Assembly (NCBI RefSeq): GCF_021155765.1
Contig: NC_060111.1
Location: forward strand, 9,299,981-9,363,980
Length of the DNA stretch: 64,000 nt
From: Diprion similis
Lineage: Eukaryota > Arthropoda > Insecta > Hymenoptera > Diprionidae
Reading direction: 5' to 3'
The notes beneath the pieces are model-generated. The model was given only the letters and a program-made list of their open reading frames with translations. It ran no database searches and was not told the origin of the DNA. Of the stretch, positions 27,212 through 42,543 are shown in pieces (position 1 is the first letter of the stretch; every line of letters starts with the position of its first letter). The position numbers were made by a program, and so were the translations under genes.

Positions 27212-27877
27212 GATTAGAGTGAAACTTGGGCAATTGATGCCTTATTTTGGCAAAAAGTGGAGCGTATTTTTACTTTTTCAAAATTTGGAAGAAAAATTTA
27301 GAGATTGGTTACGACCCACAGAAATTGGCCAAATTTTCACAGTTGCACTGAATGGATCGAACTATCCGGTATGATGCCACTCGACGGTGATGAAACACAC
27401 ATTTTGAGATCAGTCCCATGAGATTTGATGGTGAAATGACGAAATGGCAGCTGATCTGGTTTTCGATTACGAAGTACACCGAAATCTCATTTTGGCGACA
27501 TTTGTTACCGACCTTTCATGCATGCCGGTAATTTTTTACCGACATTACACGCATACATTACCGGCATGCGCGTAATGTCGGTAACGAATGTCGCCAAAAT
27601 GAGATTTCGGTGTTCTTCGTAATCGAAAACCAGATCAGCTGCCATTTCGTCATTTCACCATCAAATCTCATGGGACTGATCTCAAAATGTGTGTTTCATC
27701 ACCGCCGAGTGGCATCATACCGGATAGTTCGATCCATTCAGTGCAACTGTGAAAATTTGGCCAATTTCTGTGAGTGGTAACCAATCTGTAAAAATTTTCT
27801 CAAAGTTTTGAAAAAGTAAAAAGACGCTCCACTTTTTGCCAAAATAAGTCATTAACTGCCCAAGTTTCACTCTGATC
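27212..27877. repeat. 665-bp near-perfect palindrome (foldback element)
   Basis: Two arms of about 320 bp each read as reverse complements across a centre at about 27,545. Examples are acaccgaaatctcattttgg (left) against its complement at about 27,594-27,613, and the outer gagtgaaacttgggca at about 27,217 against the complement at about 27,858-27,873. Mismatches are few and spread out. Near the centre shorter nested repeats of ttaccggcatgc and its complement occur. No coding frame. This is either a foldback-type non-autonomous transposon or a locus able to make long hairpin RNA. Target duplications were not seen. Confidence 0.85.
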
Positions 27878-28029
27878 GCTTTCCCATAATATTATTATTT
27901 TTATTACAATTGATTAATACCATTATATCCAATCACTATATAACATTAGCAAACAGAGAGTCACATTATAGGCACCCTACGCCACACCCTTTAGCCCGGG
28001 AGATAGATAAGACTGTAATAAAAAAGATA

Positions 28030-28239
28030 TATAATCGATATAACGTAGAGTCAAACGCATTGCTCACACATAGTTTTTCGAAAAGTAGTGATAGACGAAA
28101 GACATGGCTCGAGCGAATGGGATTGACGGAAGCTTCTTTACCGAAATCTTCATTTTTATGTTCGTATCACTTTTCAGGTAAATCATTTAATCGAACTTCT
28201 GTGGACAGACTCGGACTCAAAAATGATGCTGTTCCAATT
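28030..28239 (+). pseudogene. THAP-domain fragment
   Basis: The open frame from 27910 includes RKTWLERMGL, then CSYHF, F and ending LKNDAVP. This is the second half of a THAP zinc finger (the W, the C-x2-H pair and the terminal AVP). The first C-x2-C pair is missing from this frame, so the fold would be incomplete unless an earlier exon supplies it. A donor-like GTGAGT follows AVP-I at 28240, but I could not find a convincing next exon. THAP domains occur in P-element-type transposases and in host genes. The foldback next door favours a transposon relic. Confidence 0.5.
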
Positions 28240-28954
28240 GTGAGTTTCATAAACTGTTTGTGAGATTGTCCTATCTGAATATTGAATGATTTTCAGTTGT
28301 GCAAATGTGAATTACGTGTTTTTCTAAGTCCGTGCAGTTTCTGATAAGTCTAATACTGAATGTATCTTAAATAATGTAATTTTACCTCACTGGCTACTGA
28401 TTGTTAGATCAAAATCATACTTTCGTTGCCCCGAATAAATACTTTAGCGAGCCGTTACTTCATACGTTGACTAAGGAATATCCTCAGTCAACGCTTTATA
28501 CAGTTAAAAGTTTTACTTTAGTCAATATTCATATGATTATCAAAAAATGTAACCATGCCCAAATAAAACAATATAAATTATTATTTGAGAAAATAAATCA
28601 CTAAATTTAGGCCTACATTTAACAGTAAACTGCTTCGATAGTATATACATAATTATTATGTAGGGTGACCGGTTCGAACGTGGCGGGCAAATGGCACCTA
28701 TCAAGATGGCTGATGTCAGAAGTCCCTTTCCGTCATAGAAATCTGTGCTTTCCGTCTTTTGGGATACCCATAGACTGGGATACCCCGCAAGGAAAAGCTC
28801 CGTCCATAAGTCCGTGGAACCAAAGAGGATTAGGCTCTTTGCGTGAAACAAAACAATGTTACAAATCCGAGAATAATCTCTGCGCCAGCGCTGCCATCGA
28901 CAAGAATTAAAACTATTATTTGCCGAAATTTCGGCCGCAGCTGACTTCATGTAA

Positions 28955-29081
28955 GGGTGCGTTCCGATACTGGCTCCCGGTGCTGTCAGCAATCTTTTAT
29001 CTCTTTTGCGCTCCCAAGTACGTGGGTAGCTCTGCCTCTGTCCTAGGGAATTTTAAGCGCTGCTAATTTCGGAACGCACCC
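28955..29081. repeat. 127-bp MITE with TAA duplications (PIF/Harbinger-like)
   Basis: Left terminus GGGTGCGTTCCGATA, right terminus TTTCGGAACGCACCC, flanked on both sides by TAA (28952-28954 and 29082-29084). A 3-bp TAA duplication and GGG-start termini are the hallmark of PIF/Harbinger elements. No coding capacity. Confidence 0.75.
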
Positions 29082-29094
29082 TAAGAAGCGCTAA

Positions 29095-29237
29095 TAGCGT
29101 TTTCCACTGGGGAACTCGGTGCATATTTTTACACGCGAGTAAGTGAGACAGAAGTACACTCAGTTTATCTGTGTCTCAGTTGCTCTAATGTGAAAAACTG
29201 GAGCAGTGCACACTCGGTGCGCCAGTGGAAAACGCTA
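29095..29237. repeat. 143-bp MITE with TAA duplications, abutting the previous one
   Basis: Termini TAGCGTTTTCCACTGG and its complement CCAGTGGAAAACGCTA, followed inward by GAACTCGGTGCA and a related complement. TAA lies at 29092-29094 and 29238-29240. Only 13 bp separate this element from the preceding MITE. Termini differ, so it is a distinct family with the same target preference. Confidence 0.7.
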
Positions 29238-30090
29238 TAAGTTGAGCCTCCTTCTCTCTACCCTCCATAGTTTTGACCAATTTCAGTAGGGTAAAGGGGT
29301 ATTGGTAACACAGAAGAGAGGTTATCCATAATATTTTGAATACTCAGAAGTTCTAGGTAATTAACTCTTGCAATTAGTTTTCAAATCGTGACCACACCAC
29401 GCATACTTTGTTCAACGTGATACGTATCGATTACTTGGGATATCTGCCAAGAGTTCGGTATGATCCGTAAGATTTCTGCATCTACAAATATGAACTCTGA
29501 TCTTCATTTGATTCCTCTTTAATTTACATGCGATTTTATTAACAAAATGTTTTTACCAATGTGAAGATAAATTCTGCTGCAATAGTAGCTGTTCTTTTTT
29601 CTGATAACTTCCCAGTTGTCACTGCAAGAAAAATGTCTCAGGTTTATTTGTAATAGCTATGGATATGTTAAAATTTAAAGGATATGTTCAAATTTAAAAG
29701 ACCAATTGTATGTCCAATATGACAATATGCCCAAATTCATGTCAAATTAATCCATTTTCTGCAGACGTTTTTAAATAATGTACTCTTGTCACGATGTAGC
29801 TAAAATCCATATCTGGATAATTTAATTAACCCAAAACAACAGACTGGGTCAACTTTAAGCTATGCTGCTGAGTTTGTGATTGGCCCTGTCAACTCAGAAT
29901 TTAAGTTGACGCAGCAAAATATTTTAAATACAATGTATCATAGAAAAGAATGTATGCAATAACTTTCATGGGTCGAAAGTGGCAAAACATTATGCTATTG
30001 TACTTTTCATTCAGTGGAAACTTACAAGGTCATTTTGAGGTCAACATTGTTTGTTTTTAATAGAAATGTATACACTTTTTGATAGAATAT

Positions 30091-30353
30091 AACAATCGCT
30101 GGATTGGTGGAGGACGGTATTAGGCCTGCTTGGTCAATAGATTTTATAAGTCCTGATTTTTTTATGGGGCTACTTTAAAGAAAACGCTCACAGCATGGTA
30201 CAAATTACTCCAAGGACAATAAACAAGCGAATCAGAAATGCTTGCATAGGCATTGAAAAAGAAAATTTACTACGCAGTTATGAATCTTTTATAAAGCGTC
30301 TTAAAAAGTGTATTAAAGTTAATGGCTATAATATTGAGCTTCTATTGAAATAA
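30091..30353 (+). pseudogene. Mariner-like transposase C-terminal relic
   Basis: Read with one frameshift, the stretch shows the end of a mariner/DDE transposase: NRWIGGG, then RPAWSIDFISPDFFMG (matching the family's PARSPDLTPLDFFLWG region, with its last catalytic Asp replaced by the local SPDFF reading), then ITPRTINKRIRNACIGIEK, and the closing IKRLKKCIKVNGYNIELL before a stop. Several stops and shifts separate these blocks, so it is dead. I found no upstream half of the transposase and no TIRs. Confidence 0.7.
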
Positions 30354-31422
30354 ATTTTTCTTGTATTTTACTGTTCTATTGGATGCCATTGATAGTTTTG
30401 AGATATTTAAAAAAAATGATGTCTTAGAAAAAACATTTTGGGGTAAAAGTTTAACTATTGTTTTACGTAAAATGCAAATCTGTAGAAAAAGGTACGACTT
30501 GTTTTACGATGCGACAGTGTTTTATTCCCTTTGTACGATGAATCTTTCATTGCAAACATTTTTCTCTGAAATGCGTTGTTCTTAAGATATTCTTCTGTGT
30601 TAACTCAAATGGATCACTTTCTATTATGGCAGTAATGAAAAAAATAATACTGATTAAATCATGTTTTTTCATTACATATATTGTATCTTACAACCAGAAA
30701 AGGATAATTTGAAAACTTTGAATTTGAATATTTTGGTCTTTTCATTAAGTTTTTCCATATCATAGTTCTCTAAAGTTTTTAATTTTCAAAATCCAAGATA
30801 AGTACATCCTCTGAACAGAACATAGCAATGATAATTTGTCTTCAAAAGTCAGATGTATCCTCTCTAAAACCGCATTCTTAATTCGACAATAGATCGATAA
30901 TCGTAAGCAGTACGAATTTTTGACTGAAAATAATGTTTTTGCTGTTTTTCAGCATTGTTTGATATTGAAATGGGTTTTTTACCAATTCACTTCGAAAGCA
31001 AGTTTGGTATTCTAGGGTTAAACAATCCATCTCACTTCTGATTTGTTGACAGTAGAAAAGTTTAGAAGTTATAGTTTGTCAAAATCTATTGTTTCAAATT
31101 TATAAGTCTTGAGTATCATCCCCTTGGTTTGATTTGCCAATTTGAAATGACTTGGAACAATTCTAACAATAAGACGAGTCTAAAGCTGGCAGCCAAAATT
31201 GGTAGCCAAACGTTATAATGTTCATTCGAATAAGGTAGTGAAGAGCGAAAATCAAAATTTCATGAAATACCTTGAACCTCCAATATGTTTATGTAATGAT
31301 GAGGATATAACGAAACTGCATTTTTCTATTTTCAAAAAGTTTACTATCATTAGATAATGACAATATCTAAGCACATTGAATTATTTGTTCGATACTTGAT
31401 GTTGATTTTCAAACTTTACAGA

Positions 31423-31641
31423 ATGTTGCAATTCAGATGGTTGCGATTGTTTGTTAGAAGAAACACAACCCCGATTCCTGTGGACCGTGCACTTCTTTGG
31501 AAAAAGCGCCTGTCGATATTCTATTTTATTTGTACATGGAATGCATTTGGCGGTGTATTGTACATGTGTTACACAGGCAAACGTGACTGGATGAGAGCAG
31601 GTGGTTATGCCCCTGACGTGGACGTACTTCCTGGTAATTAA
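31423..31641 (+). CDS. Possible small single-pass membrane protein (SMIM26-like?)
   Basis: An open frame of 72 codons opens with ATG at 31423, directly after a good acceptor (actttacag at 31414-31422), suggesting a non-coding upstream exon. It can also be read from 31357. The product is basic at the N-terminus (RWLRLFVRRN), then has one hydrophobic segment, RLSIFYFICTWNAFGGVLYM, and a short tail ending DVLPGN. The pattern K-R-S-x3-Y-x3-T-W-x3-G-x2-LY resembles small mitochondrial SMIM26-type proteins, but the resemblance is short. A GTAATT at the end could be a donor. Intact over its length, unlike nearby relics. Unverified. Confidence 0.4.
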   Translation: MLQFRWLRLFVRRNTTPIPVDRALLWKKRLSIFYFICTWNAFGGVLYMCYTGKRDWMRAGGYAPDVDVLPGN

Positions 31642-33552
31642 TTTCACTTCTCATCTTTAGTTAATATTATTTGTACAATGTTTCAAGAATCAGGCTAATC
31701 CCTTTATCTTTACTATTACTTACTCATTTTTTCATCTCATTTATTGATAACAGAAAAAAATCATCATGAACTTTCTGAACAGTAGTTGTAAGCTTCAAAG
31801 AAGGCTTTCTCATTTATTAAATCTTGTACTAATCTCATCTAGTCGTATATTTGAATCGCATTTCTAAAAAAGCGTTGGTTACATACAGACTTAATGACAC
31901 ATCCAAATATGTTCTTAAAATGAACGTGTGAGTGTGTATATTTTATACTTAATAATACTTGGCTGAACATATTAACTTTCAACTATAAATATGCTTTTGA
32001 AAGAGCATTTGTTGATTTTAAAATGAACACTTTGTCACCGTGTTACGAGTATTAAAATTAGAAGCTAAAAAAATCTCAAAAATAAATCAAGTAAAAACCT
32101 GTAGAACTCATTATTCTATGTGTCTTCTATTTTATCGTGCATTAATTGATTTATTTTGAGCAAAATTAGATGCCAAACGACTAATTGTGTATTTCAGTAA
32201 AAATTTCTAAAGTGATATCAAATATTAAAGAAAACGTTAAAAGCAATTTTTGTGGAACTTGTATGAATGCACAGTTTTTCTTTCTTGACAGTATTCTATA
32301 CCTCGCGTTCTTTGTTTAAAAGAAAATTGACTTTCGATGTAAAATATATGTTAGGTGTACACAGTCCAATCAGAATAAGCTATAAAAATAGTATTTTTCC
32401 AGTACTTTTCAATGTTTTACAAACCAATTTATTACTAAAAGTATCACCAAGAACAATCAAAATATTTTGTCGTTGATATTGTTTTTTTATTTTTTTTTTT
32501 TTCATGAAGTTTATTCCTATTGCATTATATCATTTGCCTTATTACAATTTATATAAAATTGTCTATAAACGTCGGATCGTTCTATGAAGTGTCAGTGTTC
32601 TTAAGGTTTTTTAAATTCTTTTCGTTAGAACCTTGCGGTCAGAGAAAATGGGACATGCCAATTTTTAATGCCCATCACTTGATTGTAGTCATTTTAAGTG
32701 TGTAAATTTCATAATTTTCCATCCAGCCGTTTTCGAGATCAGCGCAAGAGTTTTTCAGGACAGACGAACAGATCGGCAGACTAACATTTTTCTAAAAATC
32801 TGTTTTTCGGATACTAACGGTGCGAAATTGTAGATATTCATTGAAATGAAACAAAATCATTTTCGACCAGAATCAGTACTTTTCGAAAATCAAATTTAGT
32901 TGCAATAGTAAAAAAAAAGATTTTTCACTGTGGTAGAGATGAGAATGATATATTTATGTAATACCAAATCCATGTCATGTGATTTGTGTAAATTCACTTA
33001 CTATCGAAGTGAGCTATTATTCATTGAAATTAGACAAGCTATCACACTGTTCTTGATCAGACTGTACACCTGATGCACCCTGAAAAAGATGCTACATGAT
33101 AGAAGATAAGACGCCATTCTACATGCTAAATACTAAAAAAAAGTTGATACTCTTAATTGATATGAAAAATTTGGTATAAAAAAAAAAAAATGATACTGAC
33201 TTCTGAGTAGAATCAGCATTCTTAGCGTTTAAAATTGATGCATTTGTAACTTCATACTAAACACCATAAAATTACTGCTGTACTCTTTTTCTTATTTTAT
33301 TTGACAAATAACATTCCATGGGTGATCAATCCTACAAGTTTAGATTGGCCTGGTTTCAAATGAATCTGGTTATAAATAGCTATTGCAGTTTCGATGTTCT
33401 AGCCTGTAGTGCAATTGAAATAATCTAGCATAATCAATCCTAATAATCAAATTTTCTCAAAAAATCTCGCAATATTTCTTTATACCTCGTCTTATTAATT
33501 CCCGACAAAGTTACCTAATTTATGGTTTTGATTCGCTGCACTCACGACTCAC
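31642..33552. other. Very AT-rich intergenic DNA
   Basis: Poly-A/T runs and short open frames only. I see no gene, RNA or repeat with defined ends. Confidence 0.5.
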
Positions 33553-34530
33553 GTGAACTGGGTGTGGTTTTCCATAATTAAAAAGCTTTTTTATCAAATA
33601 AAAATTACAAGAGACAATCCTGCTGTGAGTTATAAATGCTTCAAAATTAAAATGCGTACGATGTGGGTTGTTGAAAGTTTTTATGTGAACGAATCGATCG
33701 AGGTAAATTCTATTAATTTCTTGGAAAATAGACGATTTTCAATGCTAGAGATAGACGTTCCCGCAGACAGTATAGAGAATGCTCTATGTCTACATGGTAG
33801 AAACAGATCTCGAACTTATTTTGTTCTTTTTTCATTGGGATTTTAAGTTATTACGTCTGTGGAGTAATCTGTTTTTTTTCTGCATAAATTATTTGATGAA
33901 TCTTGAGTTACAAAAATCTCCTTAACTGCAGGTTTTGCATCTGATTTTATTACCTTGTTGAAACGATCTATTCCGATAAGCATGACAAAGTTTCGTGAAG
34001 ACTCTTTCAGTCAACAATTGAAAGAGTCGGAACTTCAAGCAAATAGAAAAACGAATAATGTGATAAGTGTGAAAAGTAGGCGATATCCAAACGAATATGA
34101 ACGCGAACCAAATCTCATAAGTTAGATATCGCATATACGCACCTGCTAGACACAAATACGCGTGGCGTAAGAGGACCTTGCCTCCATGGTTGACCCTCAA
34201 GTCTTTCAAGCCGTTTGTCTATCAATTCGAAATGAAAATAACACTGCTTTTACAGTCAAGCCCGTAAATCAGAATAAGTGCAAAAGAACAACTTGGTTGT
34301 CTGAAATTTCATCCATGTCGCACCACTGTTTTCAACTTTTACCAAGATCAGATCGACATATCTCATGCAAATCTATATCCCATATCAAATTTTGAAAGTC
34401 ACATCTTAATCTTATCGAGGTGACAGGCTTCGAAAATTCGAAAGTATATTTACTGTCTTACTCCTCTTGGAAAAACGAATTTTCATGCATTATGAGCAGG
34501 CGCAAAATTGCCGTTTTTTTTACCATCAGG
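33553..34530 (+). pseudogene. Cluster of decayed plus-strand open frames, origin unknown
   Basis: Three successive plus-strand stretches read like once-coding protein: 33553-33846 (97 codons, with SMLEIDVPADSIENAL), 33903-34126 (contains ITLLKRSIPISMTKFRED and is rich in charged residues), and 34186-34530 (one internal TGA, open before and after it). Their amino-acid make-up is more balanced than random frames in this AT-rich region. I recognise no domain. An antisense frame (33922-34209) overlaps the second stretch, so strand is not certain. They may belong with the recombinase-like relic downstream. Confidence 0.3.
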
Positions 34531-35344
34531 TAAAGGACCTCGACCAAGTCCCAAATACTCTCTGTAGGATTCTATTTAGGTATATTCTGTTTCTTGATTG
34601 GTAGCGGACATCTAGGCGCCATCGCATTTTACGTCCGTTCGAATTTTTTTCTTTGCAATTTACATACCTTGTACGAGAGTCAAAGTGAATTTAACGAAAT
34701 TCGTTTAAATTGAATAGCAAAATTGAAGTTACATCAAAAACCTGCTTTGGAATACCATGCGAGCAGCATATTACGTCATGCGATTCTGCTTTTTAACCGA
34801 TTATATTGTTTATTTAATCAATGACAATAGATTTTTATTCTATAATGAAATTCTACAAGTCGAAATTTATGATATAGTTATTTTTTGTGACAATCTGTGG
34901 CGTTTTTTCAAAGTTATAGGCAAAAAACTGGAGTTACAACGGCATTGTACAATAAGCCTTGTATTGAAAATTCGATGTTCAGTAATTAATTTGTTTAGTT
35001 AGATCCATGATTAAAAAATTTTTTGCTCACTTGATTGCTTAAACAACAAACTTTCGTCGTAAAATTTTTTATTCAGATCTCTTACTGAACTGAGTCACCG
35101 GATCTACCTGGATTCTTTACTGGGTGCGAAGTTGGATGTTTTTTCACTCGCAAAGTGCGCATGTAAATGCCAATTTCTCGAACCCGCTTCACATGCACGA
35201 AAGGTGAATTTTGAAAGGGATTAGGCCAAAAAATTGTGTGCATGGTAGACAGAAGGCGATTTCATTCGTGTGATGACCACTCACATCACGCTCGTAATTG
35301 CCTTTTTTCCGCCCTTGATACACAATGTACTAATTTCGTGTTGA

Positions 35345-35923
35345 AATTGTTGTCTCTGCCGCGTCAAGTTTTTATCGATTTGGCTGAAAGCCAAAAAACA
35401 ATTAACATTCACAAAATTCTCCATCCAAAAGAATCAACGCAAATGGTTCAATTTTGGAATGTCAAAGGCGAAACTTCAAAAAGCATTGTTCACGGTACAG
35501 GTACAAGGTTTAAATCGAAGTCAAGTAAATCATGATTCGGGCACACAATCAAGAAACCCGAAAAAACAATTAACAACTTTTATTTTCCAAAATACACCAT
35601 GTGTAAATGTTCAAAAACCTGATGAGAGCTTCCGATAGGAAAGAAATGCATGCAATATTTTTCTGGTTAGACCTTTCGTAAAATCCGAGGTACAAGAATT
35701 AGTAAATGCGATTTATGGTAAAGGACAATGTAATCATATCTACCGATTCATTTATTACGTAGCAAGGAGCTGGGCGCACACTCTAGGAATCCCGCAAGCA
35801 AGGGTAGTACAAATGTCTGGGTTTCAAGTAAAAGGATCATACGAAATAAAAGAGGGCGAAGATATGTATACTGGAACACCCCTTGAAGGCACTCTTGGAA
35901 AGGAAGAGGCAGTGTCAAGTTGA
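35345..35923 (+). pseudogene. Tyrosine-recombinase-like C-terminus, decayed
   Basis: A frame open from 35345 has one TAG (35636-35638) and ends at TGA 35921-35923. After the TAG it contains HIYR (His 35735, Arg 35744), then LGIPQARVVQ and a Tyr at 35840. His-x-x-Arg with Tyr 32 residues after the Arg is the layout of the C-terminal catalytic core of tyrosine recombinases, including phage integrases, Crypton/DIRS-type elements and the VLF-1 or integrase proteins of baculo- and nudiviruses. The histidine usual before the Tyr is not in the standard place. The first catalytic Arg was not found. A second frame (35236-35535) is also open. It could be an endogenous viral relic, but this is inference. 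Confidence 0.35.
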
Positions 35924-38328
35924 AATAATTCACTTAACAAGTGATGATTAATACTCTAGTTTTTACATTGTAAAATAGTCATAATAAAAATACATGCTAA
36001 CACAATGTGTGATATGAAAAAGACTAGTTAATTTTCGATTGTCTCATTAAGTACTTAATAATAAGACGCGACTGTTTGCTGTGTGGATAAATTTGAACGA
36101 GAGCGGCATTGGACTCCAGCACTAAGATTTGTGGGATGCAACGATTTCTGCGGAATCTAGATACATAGCAGTTCATGAATAAATGTGATTTAATGTTAGG
36201 AATATAGATAAATAATAGTAGACTTCAAATATTTTTTGACAGTTAGTGAACTCTACGAAATGTAAACGCAAATGTGGATTGCCTCGAACAAATTACGACA
36301 TAGTAAATCCAAATTTTACTTGTATTTAACCTGCATCACCTGCGGACCATATGCAAAGTACCCGCTTGATTCAGAGTAAACGAGTTATCATCAATATGTA
36401 ACTATCATGGTTACAACGGAATCAAATGACAATATATTGAAAAGTGAATTTATAGGTATATCGATGTCAAACTGGACAAATTTTGAAGTTTCTTGACCTC
36501 GTATTTTGTAAATCGAATGCAATTTTTTTTGCACACAATATACTTAAAAAGAAATTGCACTCATGTTTTAGTTCGATAGAAATTATTTTGTATCGAAAAC
36601 GACTGAATATTCAATTTTACTAAAAAAGTAAACGCGAGTCTGTAAATGTGTTCGATATATATTTTTTCAGATTGAAAACTTGATAATAGCAGATTTTCAA
36701 TAGCAGAGAAAGTGATGATGCCGCACGGCACATCATTTTCTTGGATATTAAAAATAAAAAATAAGTTATTAGAGTTGCCATCATGAAGAAATATATATCT
36801 TACACACTTGAGCTAAGATTTGAATAACAACTTTTTAATCATTTTAAAAAAGTACCTAAATTGGTGCCTAAGTTGAATAATTTAATCGTTTATACTAATT
36901 TAAATTACTTAAATAATTTACATTTGTTTTGTCAAGATTTCCAATCACTTCCCTGGGCTTTAGCCCGTTCGTTCATCGTTCTACGATGAGTGGAATTCGA
37001 GATAATAATTGTTGAGTTAGCTGGCACACTTACTTTTCAACGAATTTAAATATTCCGTCATCACCGAAAAGAAATATTTTTGATGAATCAAGAAATACAA
37101 ATCTTATCTTTTTACCTGTATGTTGCGCAAAGCCAGTTTCGCCTGATTTAAAAAATACGAGATCAACTCTTATTCAATTTAACTTGTATTTGGAAACACC
37201 TTCCAACTCAAATAATCATAACTTCTTCATTTCTCAGTTATTTATTGTTTTATTAAACCTTATAGATGATACTGATGAGATGAGGTACTTTGACAAAAAA
37301 ATATTTCAGTAATGTGCATTTGAAAAAAGACTGATGCTTTGTTGGTATACGGACTCGTTGTCCCTACCTGTAGCTGTTACTTCGAACTCTCTTACTAGTT
37401 ACGTTGATGGGACGTGCAACCTGAAAGTTGAACAACCGGTGAATTCGACCAATGTTGTTAAATACAAAGGGGTTAAAGATACAAAAATCATGGGTAATTT
37501 GATCACACAATTTTTTGTGTATGCAAATTACCAATAATCTGTTCCTCGAGGGCATAGCCAATTGGTTCAGAGAAAGAAGAGTCATTATAATTCATGCCAA
37601 AGAATGGACCACTTTTATGACCATCGTCGAGCCTTTCCATAATATTGCTTTTTGATTGGTGGCACTACACGAGCTGCTATTGTTAATGGGGACGTAGTAA
37701 GGATCGAGCGTAAACTAAGAGTACGGATGCAGGATAATGATCCCCTATCAACAGTAAGAGGACTTTGTTCTCTCATAATATCTACTAATAAGACAGCAGT
37801 TGCCACGAGATGGCGCTGCAAGTTGTAGGAATTATATTACAATGACAAGTAGACACATATTCACGTATTTTATAGAAGTTCAGCGGTGCACTGAATCGTG
37901 ATGAGACTTCTTAGACTTGGTTTCATTTCAATTTTGTATCTATCCAAAAATTATATTAAATTTAAGGCATCTGGTAATGTAAATATGCATAATCAAAATG
38001 ACATAAACCCATAAGGCTCCTCTTATTATAGGTTCTGAGTTAGTAGAGGATTATTAAGGCACTTTCATTTTATGCATTGAAGATGATTTGTCCATAGTCT
38101 TACTCCAGAGCACTCCTAAACCTATGACCAAACATGTTTATGTAGGTCTCTGTTCCCTTCTCATAAGAATTGTCTCCGATTGCCTCAAGCAGCGCGACTC
38201 GGATTTGCATATGAAGAAAGAGAATACTTCTATACCAAATGCTCGTAAACGACATTTGAGGAACTCTGTTTAGTCAATCACACAAATAAATGAAGTTTTA
38301 CTACAGCTTCTGTTGACATTTTACAGTC
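35924..38328. other. Intergenic, mostly AT-rich
   Basis: Mostly featureless. A short frame at 37334-37537 (with SYVDGTCNLKVEQPV) looks slightly protein-like but has no recognisable domain. The part nearest 38,328 should carry the salvador 3' untranslated region. Confidence 0.4.
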
Positions 38329-42543
<4,215 letters not shown>

